A stretch of 64,000 nucleotides of DNA from Adineta vaga (Eukaryota; Rotifera): the NCBI GenBank assembly GCA_021613535.1, contig CP075496.1:11284001-11348000 (forward strand), given 5' to 3'. The notes below the pieces were generated by a model. That model was not told where the DNA came from and searched no databases. It saw only the letters and a program-made list of their open reading frames with translations. This document shows, piece after piece, positions 1-12,320 of the stretch. Position numbers and translations under genes: made by a program. Positions within the stretch are counted from its first letter, which is position 1. Each line of letters starts with the position of its first letter.

Positions 1-894
1 ATGCAACCAGTCGGTTACATCAAGATAATGCAACATGGCGCCTGTATAGACTTGTAGATCCAACTTTTGGTAAACATAGAGTTTTGTAGATATTAAATAT
101 AACGAAGAAATTCATTTATCTAGCAGAAAAAATGTTATCAAGATCACGTGATAGTTCCATAATTCGACGTCGACCTGTTGTACAACATTCTGGTAATTAT
201 CGACTGTTATAAAACAAATATTCAATAGATTTCTTTTGTTCTATTTGACAGGTGATGTTAATTCAACGCCCGAAAATGTACCACTAACGTACAAAATCGG
301 AACGGATGAGTAAGATTTTGTTTCTAGATTGAGTCATAGATAAAATATCATTCTATGTTATTAAAAGATTACCAGAAAAATTCAAACAAGCAATTCGAGT
401 GATGCGACGAATGAAATTTTTTGTTGCACGTCGAAAATTTCAAGTATATTGAAATTTAATTATTTCCTTAATTCAATTTAAATTCTATAGGAAGCAAGAA
501 AACCAAGTGATATGACTGAACTTGTTAAACAAACAGCTGAAGATAATCAAGCATTGATGAATAAATTAAAAGATATTCACCGAAAGTAAATCATCAAAAA
601 AAAACCTAAAACTATATTAATCATAAATGTTCTTTTAGACTTGATTCAACACTTGGTTCGGCTCCAACATCTCGAGATAATACGATGTCATCACGTCATA
701 CTAATCCAACACAAACTCTATCAAGATATCGATCAAATCGTTCATCCACAAATTCTCGTACGGGTCAAGTTACAATTCTTGAACATTTCCAAATGTTTAA
801 TGAACGCTTAACATCAGTTGAACAACAAATGCATTCCATGACAAATCTATTACAACGTATAGACGATCGAATGAATCAATCAAATGTAACTTGA
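1..894 (+). CDS. KCNQ-like: KCNQ (Kv7)-type voltage-gated K+ channel, C-terminal part
   Basis: Partial gene whose 5' exons lie left of the window. Exons read by eye: 1-69, about 124-192, 252-309, 368-443, 491-585 and 639-894, all in phase with GT-AG introns. The first exon carries a helix-A-like TWRLYRL stretch. The 252-585 exons give AIRVMRRMKFFVARRKFQ followed by EARKPSDMTELV, the conserved KCNQ helix B/C region that binds calmodulin and starts the assembly domain. The last exon ends with a leucine/glutamine-rich coiled coil (LTSVEQQMHS...LLQRI), as in the KCNQ1 tail, then VT-stop. In the family this tail tetramerises the channel and sets its trafficking. The pore and voltage sensor cannot be seen here. 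The KFFVARRKFQ match is specific to KCNQ, so family assignment is firm; the subtype is not. Confidence 0.85.
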
Positions 895-1237
895 ATGATA
901 AACAAATGAAACATTTCTTTTCTTGTACTTTCTTCTTGTTTCGTGATGTCTGATATTTTACAGCCAATTTCCGATATTGTTTTCATTATGTTTTACCACT
1001 ATTCTAGTCTAGCCTAGTCTTTAAATAAAACAAGTCAATGTATATTATCAGAAAAAAGCAACATCTCGATCATATTCACTAAAAAACCTCAGAACAGTTG
1101 AAATAAGATGAATTGTCGAGAAATATATGCTATGGTTTTATTAATAATGTTCTGTTCTTCTTCCCGTCAATCGGGTTTTTTTTATTATCTAAAAAAGAAA
1201 ACGTTAGAAATAACATAAACTACAAGAAAAAATGAGT
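895..1237. other. Convergent 3' intergenic region
   Basis: Separates the KCNQ-like gene (+) from the M3 peptidase-like gene (-). It holds an AATAAA-type poly(A) signal near 1023 and T-rich DNA near 1160-1180, as expected for two facing 3' ends. I see no coding sequence. Confidence 0.6.
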
Positions 1238-4090
1238 CTAGGGTTGAGTGGTCAATCTTCGAATATAATGTTCATAGCTTGGTTCTCGTGATCGAAATTC
1301 GCGAAATAGTTCACGCATACTAACTGTACCGCCACGTGCCAGAATTGTATCACGAAATCTTGAAAAAGAAATTAAATCATTTGAAAAAGAGATTCATTTT
1401 TCTTTCATATCTTACTTCTTTCCAAGTACTGCTATTTTTTCTTTATCATTCATTCCTACTTCTTTAAAAGCATTGAATAAATCACATGCAATCATTTCTG
1501 ACCATTTATGTGAATAATAAGCTGATGCTAATTGTTCACAATAAATTTGTTCAAAACTACATGGATGAAAATCACGATTATGTAATGGTACAGATGTAAA
1601 TAATGGCCATAATTTCACCATTGCATCATAATAATTCGTTGCATTTGAATGAATTTCCAGATCAAATGCACTTAAATATAATTGTCGAAGAATATCGTGT
1701 GTAATCATATGTTGATCGATCTGATTCAAAGCACGATTATAGGTAGAAGGATCTAAACTTGTTTTTGTTTCGACATTTTCACTAATATATGAAAGAATAG
1801 TTGAATCACGAAGACATTGAATAAGAAAATGTGGAACAATATCAAGAGCATCAGTTTCGAGATTACGCATGCCAGCTAATTCATGATTTGGAGATTGAGT
1901 AAGAAGAACTTGAAGAACACGACCAAACTAAACAAAGAAATATGTGAATAAGAGATACTAATGGCAGTATTTCATTGATTCGTTATTTTCATTTCATTCT
2001 CGAATAAGAAAGTGAACGGAACTAAGGTACGTACAGCAAAAAACATTTCTTTGAGTTGCGCTAATGTCATTAATGTTGCTGTTCCTTCAATGCGTGGTAG
2101 ACTCATATTAAGATAAGCAATTGGGAAGATACTATGTCGTTGACAACGGTCTTAAAAAATGAAATCATATTATTTTCAACAAAAATATTCAATAGTTTAC
2201 TTACCTCGACCAGCTGTACCAAGAAATAATTCTGATTTCTGATTTGGTCTAGCAAATGCATCGATAAATACGTGTCCAATGACATTTCCTAAACAATTCA
2301 TATATTCTTTGTCTTATAGAAATTTAATTGAAATTGAAATTACCATTTTCTATGCATCGATAAACTTGTACATCAGGATGCCATTTATATTGTTCATCAA
2401 AATTATTTTCTAACTCAAATTTAACACCGAAAAGAACTTCAACAAATTGAAAAAGTCCATTGAGTACATGATCATATGAAAAATGGCGACTAATTTGTAA
2501 TGGATCAATTTTCAATGATGAATATAAATCTTGTAATTGTCTATGACGCCAATAAGCAACATCCCATGCTTGTAATTTTTCATATTCATTTGATTTCTTC
2601 GATTTTTCTTGAGCATATGCAGTTAATTCACGAATATTTTCATCATGAATTGGTTTTAATTTCGAACGTGTACTTTCAATAAAATCTTGTACTATTTCTT
2701 TTGTTCGAGCCATTTTTGATTGTAAAATAATATCAGCAAAACATGAATAACCAAGAAATTTTGCAATTAATTTTCTAAACAAAATAATAAGAGAATGAAA
2801 AGAAATAAAATATTTCAATCATAAAATAGAAACCTTTTTCGAGTTATTTCAACTATATTTTCAACATTTCGATTTAAACGATCAACTGTGGGTGATGCAC
2901 GACCATAATATGCTTCGAACATTAATTTTCGTAATGGACGATTACCAGAATAAGTCATTATTGTATGAAATGTTTGATCAGATAAATCCAATCTCCATGG
3001 ACCAGAATCCGGTTTTGCTCTATGAGAAGAAAATGACATATAAAACTCGTGTAACTATTTCTTACAATATCTTACTTATCCACAGCAAATTGTTGTTTTA
3101 TATGATATGGTACATCATCAAATGCGAATGGATCAAGTTCGAGATGTGTAAATGTTTTATTACCATAGAGAAGTCTTTGTCTTTTCAAGAGAAGAAAAAA
3201 AAATATGACTGAGATATTCAATAGAATGAAAGTATTTACGCAAAACTGTATTGATGTTGACTAAGTTTTCCATTAAGTAATTGTAATTGATCGAATTCTT
3301 CATTTTGTAGATGACAACCATTTAACTTTCCAAAATGTAAATAAACATTTATTAATGTTTGTTGCCAATCTTCTAATTTTGCACGTCGTTCATCAGTATT
3401 AAGGCCCTACAATTGGAATATGAAGTTTGAATTCAGAAAAAGAACACATCTGAAATTGAATTTACTTGAACAAGATTGAAAAGAGTTGGATCTTGAAAAC
3501 GAAATTCTCGATGAATAGCAAAATGACTATCGAACTAAGAAAAAGAAGACGATATGGGAATAAATGAAGTTCAATATACAAACTTTTGAATACAAATTTG
3601 CAAACATTCTCTGATTAACTAATGCTAATTGACGAATTGTATAATAACCAGTTTCAAATTGAACATTCAAATCTTCAATTGGATTAAATATAGATTCAAA
3701 TGTTGGTTTCGATGATTCTATACAGATTATATTAAATATATATTGTACACCAAAATTCATCAGATTCTTTACCATGTGCTAATCTTTCAACATGTTGTTG
3801 AATAGCTGTATCGGTTTCCGTACATAATCGAAGACCTCCACTGACAACAGCTTGTGTTGTTGCATGTTCATATGATGGAAAAGTATTCGATTGAAATAAT
3901 GCATCACTACCTTCAACAACGGGTGGTAACTCAGGTGCTCTGTTAAAAGACAGAAACAAATGTATGAAATCATTACACGAAGAATAACTAATGCATACAC
4001 TAAATAGTAACTATTACGAATAAATGATTTGGAAAAATGTAATGCTTGTCGATTAGTTATATGTGCTCGTCTAGCTAGAAATTGAAACAT
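1238..4090 (-). CDS. M3A oligopeptidase-like protein with destroyed zinc-binding motif
   Basis: Multi-exon gene (3' exons 1238-1358, 1416-1927, 2035-2150, 2205-2288, 2344-2774, 2834-3019 and more up to the ATG at 4090). The protein follows the oligopeptidase A / PrlC branch of the thimet-oligopeptidase family along its length: SYEHATTQAVV near the N-terminus, KFLGYSCFADIILQSKMA, LQAWDVAYW, GHVFIDAFARP, then AYYSHKWSEM and FREFRSREPS at the end. The N-terminus (MFQFLARRAH...) is basic and hydroxyl-rich, like a mitochondrial presequence. At the catalytic site, where the family has HExGH, this gene reads F-A-F-G-R across the intron between 2035 and 1927. Both zinc histidines and the catalytic glutamate are therefore gone, and the downstream third-ligand glutamate appears to be aspartate. 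The frame is intact throughout, so this looks like a pseudoenzyme, not a pseudogene. Confidence 0.85.
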
Positions 4091-4357
4091 TTTATCTAAA
4101 AAGAATAAATTATAAACGAATATTTATCGAGATGTCTTTTTCATTTTCTAAACTTTTTCAAATTGCCATTTTATAAATATTTTTAAAAAAACGGAAGCCA
4201 CCAAAAGAATGATTTAAATATACGATTAAACGCGAATAAAAAGAACAGAAAAATAATAACAATTAATAAGTTATCACATAAATAAGAAGAAATTAAACCA
4301 GAGATTCTTTGGAGTAACAAAATAATTCGTATATTATCAATGTTTCATTCATATTCA

Positions 4358-6848
4358 TCAAGATAAATAGATTTCTTTCCATGTCCATTTTTGTGCTGTA
4401 GAATTTTCATCACATGTTTCTAAAAGTAGACGTTCTCCATCCGATGTAACACATTTATAAACTTTTGTCGAACGAATTTGTCGAGTTTCATTCGCATATG
4501 TCCATTCACCTTTTGGAATCCATCGACCCATTTGTACACAATGTCTATCATCGATAAATAAAAACATATGATCAAGAAAATTCATTACTCAATATATTTT
4601 GAATACCTTGCAACAACTGAGTCTCCTTCGGATATAAAACAATGTTCACCTACAGACCATTCACCTTCAACATTAATACGAAATAATTGATTACCACCTT
4701 GATGATGACAACCAGACATGCCAATCGGTTGACCATATTGACCCTCTTTTGTATCAGCACATAACTGAGAATATTTTTCATTACGCATCTCTCCCCATAC
4801 ATGATTTGCTGGTGGCAAAGGATATTTTTCCGTCATTTCATAAGCAACATTATCCAAAAACCATTTAAAACTTGAACAATTTAAGTTTTGTCGTATTGCT
4901 TTATACGCACTTGTATCACCAATATCCAAACGACCATGATTTGGTTGACGTCGCAAATAATATTCTTTATATTCATCCATCCATACCTAATATTAAATGT
5001 AAATAATTATGTCAATGAGTAGATTATCAATACATACTTCAGCAACACGGAGATGATTGATATGACTTTGTTGTGGATTTCCAGTTCGAGGATGAATACT
5101 ACGTCGACGGGGTCCTCGATAAATATGGCCAACATGGCTGCAACTAACCCTGGAAAAGAAAAAGATAATAATTAAGAACAAAAATGTGGTGTAGGTTAAG
5201 TTTTTTACCATTCTAGTTGACCACCACACATCCAAACTTTAAAACTTAATTCATATTGTTCACCTAAGAATTCAGATGAAAATTGAAATGACATTATTGT
5301 AATAATCTATGCATACCTCCCCTAGAAAATAGAAACAAGAATTAGTTTTGCAAAGTGAGTATTAATAAAATAACTCTTTCACGATAGTTTAAATCCGCTT
5401 AACACGATATGCTACATTTAGCTGCTATTATTGTTTACTAGAGAACTGAAAAATTAGTTGTTAAATACTTACCAAACTTTGATATCTGGATCATAGCCAC
5501 CTAATTCAAAGAACCATTTCTTATCAATTGCAAGAAGTCCACCCGCATGCTAGATATACAAAGATCTTCACATATTACCAAATCATCTTTTAATTCTGCT
5601 TACAGTTGGACTTTTGTATGGTTCAGTTGGGTGCTTCATTAAATTTCTTTCACGCTTTGGTAATTCTGATTCTTTGTATAAAAATCCCCATTCCCATATA
5701 CCTCTATATAGTGTTCCGCCATAGGCTTGATTATGTCGAAGTGTATTCCATTCAATTCCATCAACAATAGGTACAGCTAATGTTTTACGATTCAATGCAA
5801 TTCGAGTCAATAATGGTGGTAACCAATTAGTCACCTAGTTATGAAAGAAATACATGTGATGAAAAACTTTAAATTAAAAAATTAAGTATTTTTTTCTTAC
5901 ACATTCACAATGAGCATCTAAGATTACAACAACATCACCTTCGCAAGCACGGGCACCAATGACACGAGCTTCTACTAGTCCAACACTAAGATATAGATAT
6001 ATATATATATATATATATATAATGAAAAGATCTATATTTTGCAATCAAATTGAGAAAAAAACAGAAAATATACCGTTTTTCAGTTCGAATATATTTAACA
6101 ATACCATTCCATTGTTTAATATACTCTGGTAAACGAACAGTAATATGTTCTTGATCACTAAAGTCATCAACAAGAATAATATCCTTTAATAATTTTTTCG
6201 GACTTGTATTAATCACAGAATGAATTGTTCGAACTAATGTTGACCAACCTTCATCATAAAAAACAAGAATAACTGAGGCAGTTGGTAATTTATCAACACT
6301 TGGATAATTCCAATATTTGCAATCGGTTGGCCTAAACAGAATATATGTAAATTACATTATTGATAATTCGTTGTTATTCCTTACCTTGTGTCACGTGCTT
6401 GACGATCTAGAGAAATCTTATCACTTGCAACTTCATTAAAACCATATTCAGCAACAGATTGTTCTCCAAGTTTAATTTCATCTCCTTTCAATTGAACACC
6501 TTCACCACCTTCACCTGGACCTATTGATTTAATTGCATTTTTAATTTCATAATTTCCTAGTACACCTTTTGTCATAAATGGTTCTAATTCTGAACGAATA
6601 TCTTTTTTAATTTCGATAACTGAATCCGGTTGTTTGTTCTCATTGACTTCAATATTTCGTGCAGCAATATGATGTGGAATATGCTTTGCTTGTTCATTAT
6701 CATTGTCAATTACACGTGCTTGAACTGATGATGATGTTGATGTAGCTTCAGATTTATTGGAATTAAACGAACGAAGAAATAATAATGCAAAGAAAAGGTA
6801 CAATCCAATGAAAATTAATAAAAACCGCCACAAACGACTTTTAACCAT
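4358..6848 (-). CDS. GALNT7-like: Polypeptide N-acetylgalactosaminyltransferase, GALNT7-like
   Basis: Type II Golgi enzyme that adds GalNAc to Ser/Thr and starts mucin-type O-glycosylation. The ATG at 6848 opens a short cytoplasmic tail (MVKSRLWR) and one transmembrane anchor (FLLIFIGLYLFFALLFL), then a stem. The catalytic domain has GFNEVASDKISLDR and EGWSTLVRTIHSVI, the metal-binding DAHCE (DxH) motif, and WGGEQYELSFKVW. A ricin-type lectin domain ends the protein (WGEMR...GCHHQGGNQLF...CVTSDGERLLLETC). GFN-VASD-ISLDR and the FKWF...YPLPP linker fit GALNT7 better than other GALNTs. Introns are short: the 60-base intron 4545-4606 joins SVVAR to HCVQMGRW in frame, and another contains a (TA)n run. 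GALNT7 usually prefers already glycosylated peptides; that is family knowledge, not seen here. Confidence 0.93.
5998..6022. repeat. (TA)n microsatellite in a GALNT7 intron
   Basis: Pure TA dinucleotide run inside a short intron of the GALNT7-like gene. Similar runs occur at about 14783-14802 and 35121-35148. Confidence 0.9.
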
Positions 6849-7107
6849 TGCGAAATTATGAGTATTTATTTAGTTTTTCGAATCAATGGCTTCGATGTTC
6901 AAATGCTAATCTACCAATTGCAAATGAAATATATTGAAGAAATATGTTCAGATAAAAGTATTTTATAGTGAATTGAATGAAGCACGAAGTGGAATCTACA
7001 ACTACATGTATCTGAAAGAAGAAAAATACCAATCTTCTCTTTTACTTGGCTCGTTTATTCAAATGAAAGAAAAACTCTCGCTTGATTAATGATTAAAAAT
7101 TCATTTT

Positions 7108-8235
7108 TTAAAATTTATTTTTTCGTTCACGTAATTCAGCCATACATTCAACTGGATCGGTTTTACCAGTAAATGCTTGAACACTTCTTTGATTTGTACG
7201 CATAAAGGGATTAAATTTTAATTCATCACCAATAGTTGATGGAATTGTAACTGAATTTAAACTTGCTTGTTTTGATTTTAAATCTTTATTATCAGGTTCA
7301 ACAGTTGCTGCAAATTCTAAATTTTTCTTTGTATACTCATGACCACAATAGACAAGCTAAAATAGATCGTAGTCGTTTGTTTTTAGAATAAATGAAATTC
7401 GTTTTACAGTATTTGGATCAAGTGCTGCTAGTTTTTGAAGACTAGATTGCATTTGTGCAGCTGTACCTTCAAAGAATTTACCACAACCACCAATAAATAA
7501 AGTATCACCGGTAAAAACGGCTTGTTCTTTCCCATCTAAAATACTTTCAAGTACAGAAATGAACGAATGATTTTTCTCTCACCAGTAACAACATAACACA
7601 CATGGCCAGATGTATGACAAGGTGTTGATAAACAGGTAATATCAAGTTCTCCAATCTATTTCAATCAAACAATTTTTCCTATAATTATTAGAAGATTTTT
7701 TTTAGAAAGAAATCAATTACTTTAAGTTTTTCATTGTCTTTTACTGGATGTGTAAGAGCTTGTAATGATTTATCTCCACCAACAACTTTTATTTGATCTT
7801 TTTCTTCTTTCATCAAATCAAGCATTCTACTATTACCACCAGCATGATCACCATGATGATGTGTAGTTAAAATAGTTGTTAATTTTAAACCTTCTTTTTT
7901 GATTGTTTTGACTAACTAATCATTTGAATTAAAAGAATAATAACTTGACGTTATTCGAGAGAAGAAATAATTTACTTCATCGGGTTCAGCAGGATCTACA
8001 ACTGCACATTCTGTTGATTTATCATCTGTTATTAAATACATATAATTATCACTAAATGCTTGGAAATGACGAATTTTCATTGTACGAGAATAAAGATGAT
8101 TAATTAAAGATGAAAATCTGGAGAAGAAATAGAAATCGTAGGGACATAATATGTACTGGAAATAGAAATTTGTTGTTTTATCCCAAATAATTCAATGTAG
8201 ACTTACTTCAACAAAGAATGGTGTCGCATAAACAT
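7108..8235 (-). CDS. HAGH: Hydroxyacylglutathione hydrolase (glyoxalase II)
   Basis: Hydrolyses S-lactoylglutathione to lactate and glutathione, the second step of methylglyoxal detoxification. The core starts [16 protein letters not shown] and contains the metallo-beta-lactamase metal site [10 protein letters not shown], then [29 protein letters not shown] and YCGHEYT, all typical of HAGH with two metal ions. The C-terminus has FNPFMRTNQ and ELRERKNKF-stop. A 29-base first exon (8207-8235, MFMRHHSLL) splices in frame to the next exon (from 8117) and adds a basic N-terminal leader before the internal Met at MKIRHF. Animal HAGH makes mitochondrial and cytosolic forms from two start codons, and this layout would allow the same. 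Tryptophan in the usual HHHWDH is Gly here; the metal ligands are kept. Confidence 0.93.
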
Positions 8236-10977
8236 AATTTCAAGGATATTTAGTCAATGATAGACTTCCTAGACAATTAATTTCCAAAATATATCATTCA
8301 AATTCGGAGTTTTACGTATCGTATACTATAGTGTAGGGGCGAGATAAGCTACATTCAGACGCTAATATAATATTGTATGTAGCTTATTCTTGTCAGTTTA
8401 AACCAATCAGAATGCACTCCATACTATACCTTTTCTTGTTCGGACGTGACGTCTATTTAAGACCAAAAGATGAATATGACTTGTATTCATCAAAAATGTG
8501 TCTGTTTTGATGTTGTACAACGCATAGTATATTATTCGAATGATTTTCTTACTTAAACATATCTTATGATAATTTCATCATTGTTTCGTCTATCAAAAGT
8601 TCTGCGAAAGACTTGAGATTTTCTCTTTTATTATGAATGATAGGAAGAAATCGCTGCTTGATCTTAATCTTATCAACGATTTTTGAGTATATACATAATA
8701 TACAATTTTAGTAGAAATTCTTTTGATTGCCTTTTGATAGGCATTAAACTGAACATAAACCTATATGATATTGTTATGAAATCAAATATGTATTCTATTG
8801 AAAAAACTCAATCGTAATATCGATCTCTAAGACGAACTATTTTGAGTGAAAATATCTTTTTTTTTCGAAAATTCATCTATAAGAAACTGAAAAGACTAGA
8901 AAACTTAGTCATTTTCGAGGTCGTTTTCAGTCCCCTCCCAGAAATTGAACTTGTTAGATGTGATTGTAATAATGATTTAGGAGAAATTTTTTAGACTTGA
9001 TTTTGTATAAGTAAATCTGCATTAACAATAAAATAAAAAATTGACTTTATTTTTATTCCTCTAACGTAGTTTATAAGAATTAAGCAAATATATAGGTATT
9101 ATTATTTATTTCTGATCACGTGTGACATCAAGATAATGTAGTATGAGTGTTGAATCCATGACAGGCATATCTAAGTTACATGGTGACCGAGACTTTTTTT
9201 CTATATTACAACAACGAAAGACTCGCATCGCATATCGCTGCATGTTTAAAGACGAAAAAACAAATATAACTTGAGAATTGTCCATATGCGTGACAAATGA
9301 TAGTATAGGCACGTGTATACACGTGATTGAAGAAGACTAAACAAAAGAAAAAAATGGTTTCTTCTAGGTTTATTTCGTTCAGTTGTTTATGAACGATCAA
9401 ATATTATTAGCTTGCTTTACCACGTGTCATCTTACATAGACGTTCTACCACTCTCTTTTCAATATTTATTCCCTGATACATGTTCATATCGTCTCTCCCT
9501 CTCTCTTATAACAGTTGATAACCGATTAATATACTTCTAAATTTAAGAAAACAAGCATGTAGTACAGTATGATTGAGCGATGGAAAAAGAAACAAATATT
9601 TTCTTTTCTATTTAACACATGTTAGAATTAGTTTGGTACTCAGTGAGAGAAGTTTATATCAAATGATCGCTCTTACACAGTTTCTCCTCCAAATATAGCG
9701 ACTTTTTTTACGAGCTAAACTAGCAAATGTATTTAAAATATTTTATGAATGAATTCGTTCATATTTTGTATTATTCGAGAGGAAAACGTATTAGCATGTA
9801 TAGTGAAGATTGAAAAACTACGCACTGTAATTTAAAAGAATTGACGCTTTTGTAATAATTCTTGTATTCTTCCAACCAGATCTGTACTGATATTACTTCA
9901 GACTGGTGCAAAATTGTTTTGGAAAGAGAAAAATATACTTTGGAAGAATAATATTGAGATAAATCTGTTTCTGGTTCTTAAACGGAAATCTATGAAACAA
10001 ACCTGTTCAAGGTATTAAAAATTGTTATACCTAGTTTTCTCACATTTATATAAATAAATCAAAACAAAAGTCAAAAAAGAAATATCTTGCAATAATTTTT
10101 GCTTCACTTGATCAACCATTACCAGTTATTTACTTACTAATTGTAATGTATAGATGTATTAACATCATTTACATTGTTCATTTATTAGTCCATATTTACC
10201 TGGAAAAGAGAAAAGATGTATATCTAAGAAGCAATTTGACCAATTCTCTGGATAAATAACTAAATATAGGCATTAAAAAAAATGTGTTATTTCCATAAAT
10301 ATTGCATTGTAACAGATTAAAAACATGACTTTAGGATGAATATGAAAATTTTGAAAAATAGATGCATGATTACGTTGGCCGAATTCGTCGGGTAAAATTT
10401 CAGTACAAAAACAAAAGTTCAATAATACAGAAATTTCATCGTATACGAAACTTAATTTCTTATATCAATACGTAAAAGTTGAACGAAATTTTGATTTAAA
10501 AGATCATATAAAAAGAGGAGGCTAGTCAGTAACAATAAAATGCAAATGAATATTTTCATTTTTATAAAGTTGATTAATGATTTCATTAAAATCGTTAACT
10601 AATAGACATTTGATGAGAATAATTATTTATAAAACATTTTTTAATGAGCAAATGTCAATATTGACATGAACTACAATTTTTTGTAAGGTTATTCTGTAGA
10701 TTTTTCGTATGTCTACTCTTCTGAATTAAACTCAAATTCCTTGTCCATGTTGGTATAATCATAATAAGACGATGGTTAAAACTTTATTATTTGATAGTAG
10801 AAATATTTGTCTACCTGTACGATATTATCGAAGATAGTTTTGTTCAAAGAAAAAAGACAAACAAAAAAGTAGGTTTTTAACGGACGGAACAATATACAAA
10901 GAAATAAATCATGAACTGAGAACCATTTTGTTCTTTAATTGATGTGCTTGAGCTAAAGCAGAGTTTTATGTCATTTA
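8236..10977. other. Long gene-poor stretch with a stem-loop and promoter-like motifs
   Basis: About 2.7 kb upstream of HAGH with no gene I can support. Near its left end are a 10-base perfect inverted repeat (TAAGCTACAT at 8345-8354, its complement at 8377-8386), a CCAAT motif near 8403, a GACGTGACGTC palindrome at 8443-8453 and a TATTTAAG box just after it. A minus-strand open frame at 9106-9312 has no recognisable product. The rest is AT-rich and featureless to my eye. Confidence 0.5.
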
Positions 10978-11874
10978 TTATGAATTATTTGATTTACACA
11001 TACCGTAGACGAGATATTTTTCATAAATATCAGGCATAATATTTAGAACGTTGTTGCTATTTATGCTCAATGCTGGTAAATCCAACTTTCGTCGTGCGAA
11101 CTTCAACATATTGTATAATTCATATTGTTGTATATTGAGTTGATGCTGTATCTCTCCCATCACTGTGATAATATTGGCTAAAAATTAAATACAGTAAGAT
11201 TACACTCGAATCGATGACAACAAGCTTACTTGGATTAATTTGACAATACTGCTCTAAAAAATACTGAATTTTTCTATTTACTTTGTGTTTTGTTGCCTGC
11301 TTTTCCCTCTATCTGTTAACTACTTTCATCCTTGTACCACCACTTGATGGAACCGAACTCTCATATCTAAGAGATGATCAACTATCACTTTCGCTCGCTG
11401 AATCCGTGATAGATACATCTGACATTTTCAGCTGGTTGCTGTTATCACTAAATGAACGATCATCTAAAATGAGAAAATAGTAGAAAACTTATATTTTTTA
11501 TGATTACATACTGATGGTGAATTCCTTCAATTCTTTTTCATTATGTCCAACAGGATATCTAAAGTCATCATAAAGATAAATAAAATACATATAAATAAAG
11601 ATACTTACATTTTATTGATCGATGAATTGTGTTGTGGAACACTTTCGACACAAATTACAGAATCCGAAGGTAAGCGTGCAAGTAATGTATTAGAAATGAT
11701 AGAATCGTCTGCTGTATCCAGAAAATTAAGCTTTTCACGCGAAGATAGATTGAATCTTTCTCGAATGATAGTTTCTGTGCTATGCCATGGAACTTCTTGA
11801 TCAAATTTATATTTGATTTTCGCATCACCACATACAAAGTATAGACATTTTAAAGTTGACGAGTATGATGACAT
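10978..11874 (-). CDS. Uncharacterised protein, multi-exon
   Basis: I do not recognise this gene. The ATG at 11874 starts an 88-codon exon with a beta-rich N-terminal part (LKCLYFVCGDAKIKYKF, VPWHSTETIIRERFNLS, LLARLPSDSVICVES) that could be a ubiquitin-like or PB1-type fold. A second short exon (YPVGHNEKELKEFTI) follows in phase. The third exon either ends in a TGA after SASESDS, or splices from a GTATCT donor after QLKMSD to a further exon containing REKQATKHKVNRKIQYF. That route leads to a last exon with TVMGEIQHQLNIQQYELYNM and a stop at 10978. The longer model uses all coding-like sequence and gives a helical C-terminal half. Exon borders in the middle are uncertain. Confidence 0.5.
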
Positions 11875-12320
11875 GATTGAATGTATAATGGCGATAGTAA
11901 GTGCTGACGCTCAATACACTGTACGATGATATGATTCGTTTCTTTCAGTTCCATTCCATTCGTCAGAAAAGATTAATCATTGGTGGACGCTACTTAGCAA
12001 TTTTCAAGAAAACAACGTTACTTGCAGGTTCAACTATTTTCTATCGACTATGAAACAATCTTCAAATTATTGATTCAAATAAAAATTAATTATCCATAAG
12101 TTTTTATAGATGTCGCTGCATGTCAAAGTATAGTATGCAGAATGCAGAAGTCTAAGTCAGCGAAACAAACAGGTTGTATAATCAAAGCAAAAGAATGTAA
12201 CGTCATGAAAATTATTGAAAATAATTCATTGAATAGCTTTTTGATCCAATGAATAAAAGCAACATATATGTCGCTATTTGTCTAGAGAAATATAAAATTG
12301 ACATGTTTTTACATATCTTC
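11875..12320. other. Intergenic, nothing recognised
   Basis: Upstream side of the uncharacterised minus-strand gene. It is AT-rich and I found no coding sequence or repeat to report. Confidence 0.5.

Noticed and set aside
2103-2285. Minus-strand open frame inside the M3 gene
   Set aside because: Wrong frame; the true exon reads GHVFIDAFARPNQ and the intron 2151-2204 interrupts it.
4545-4606. Apparent frameshift in the lectin domain of GALNT7
   Set aside because: A 60-base GT-AG intron joins SVVAR to HCVQ in phase, so no frameshift is needed.
9106-9400. Two overlapping minus-strand open frames
   Set aside because: No recognisable motif, low-complexity Phe/Ile content, no splice partners; treated as chance.
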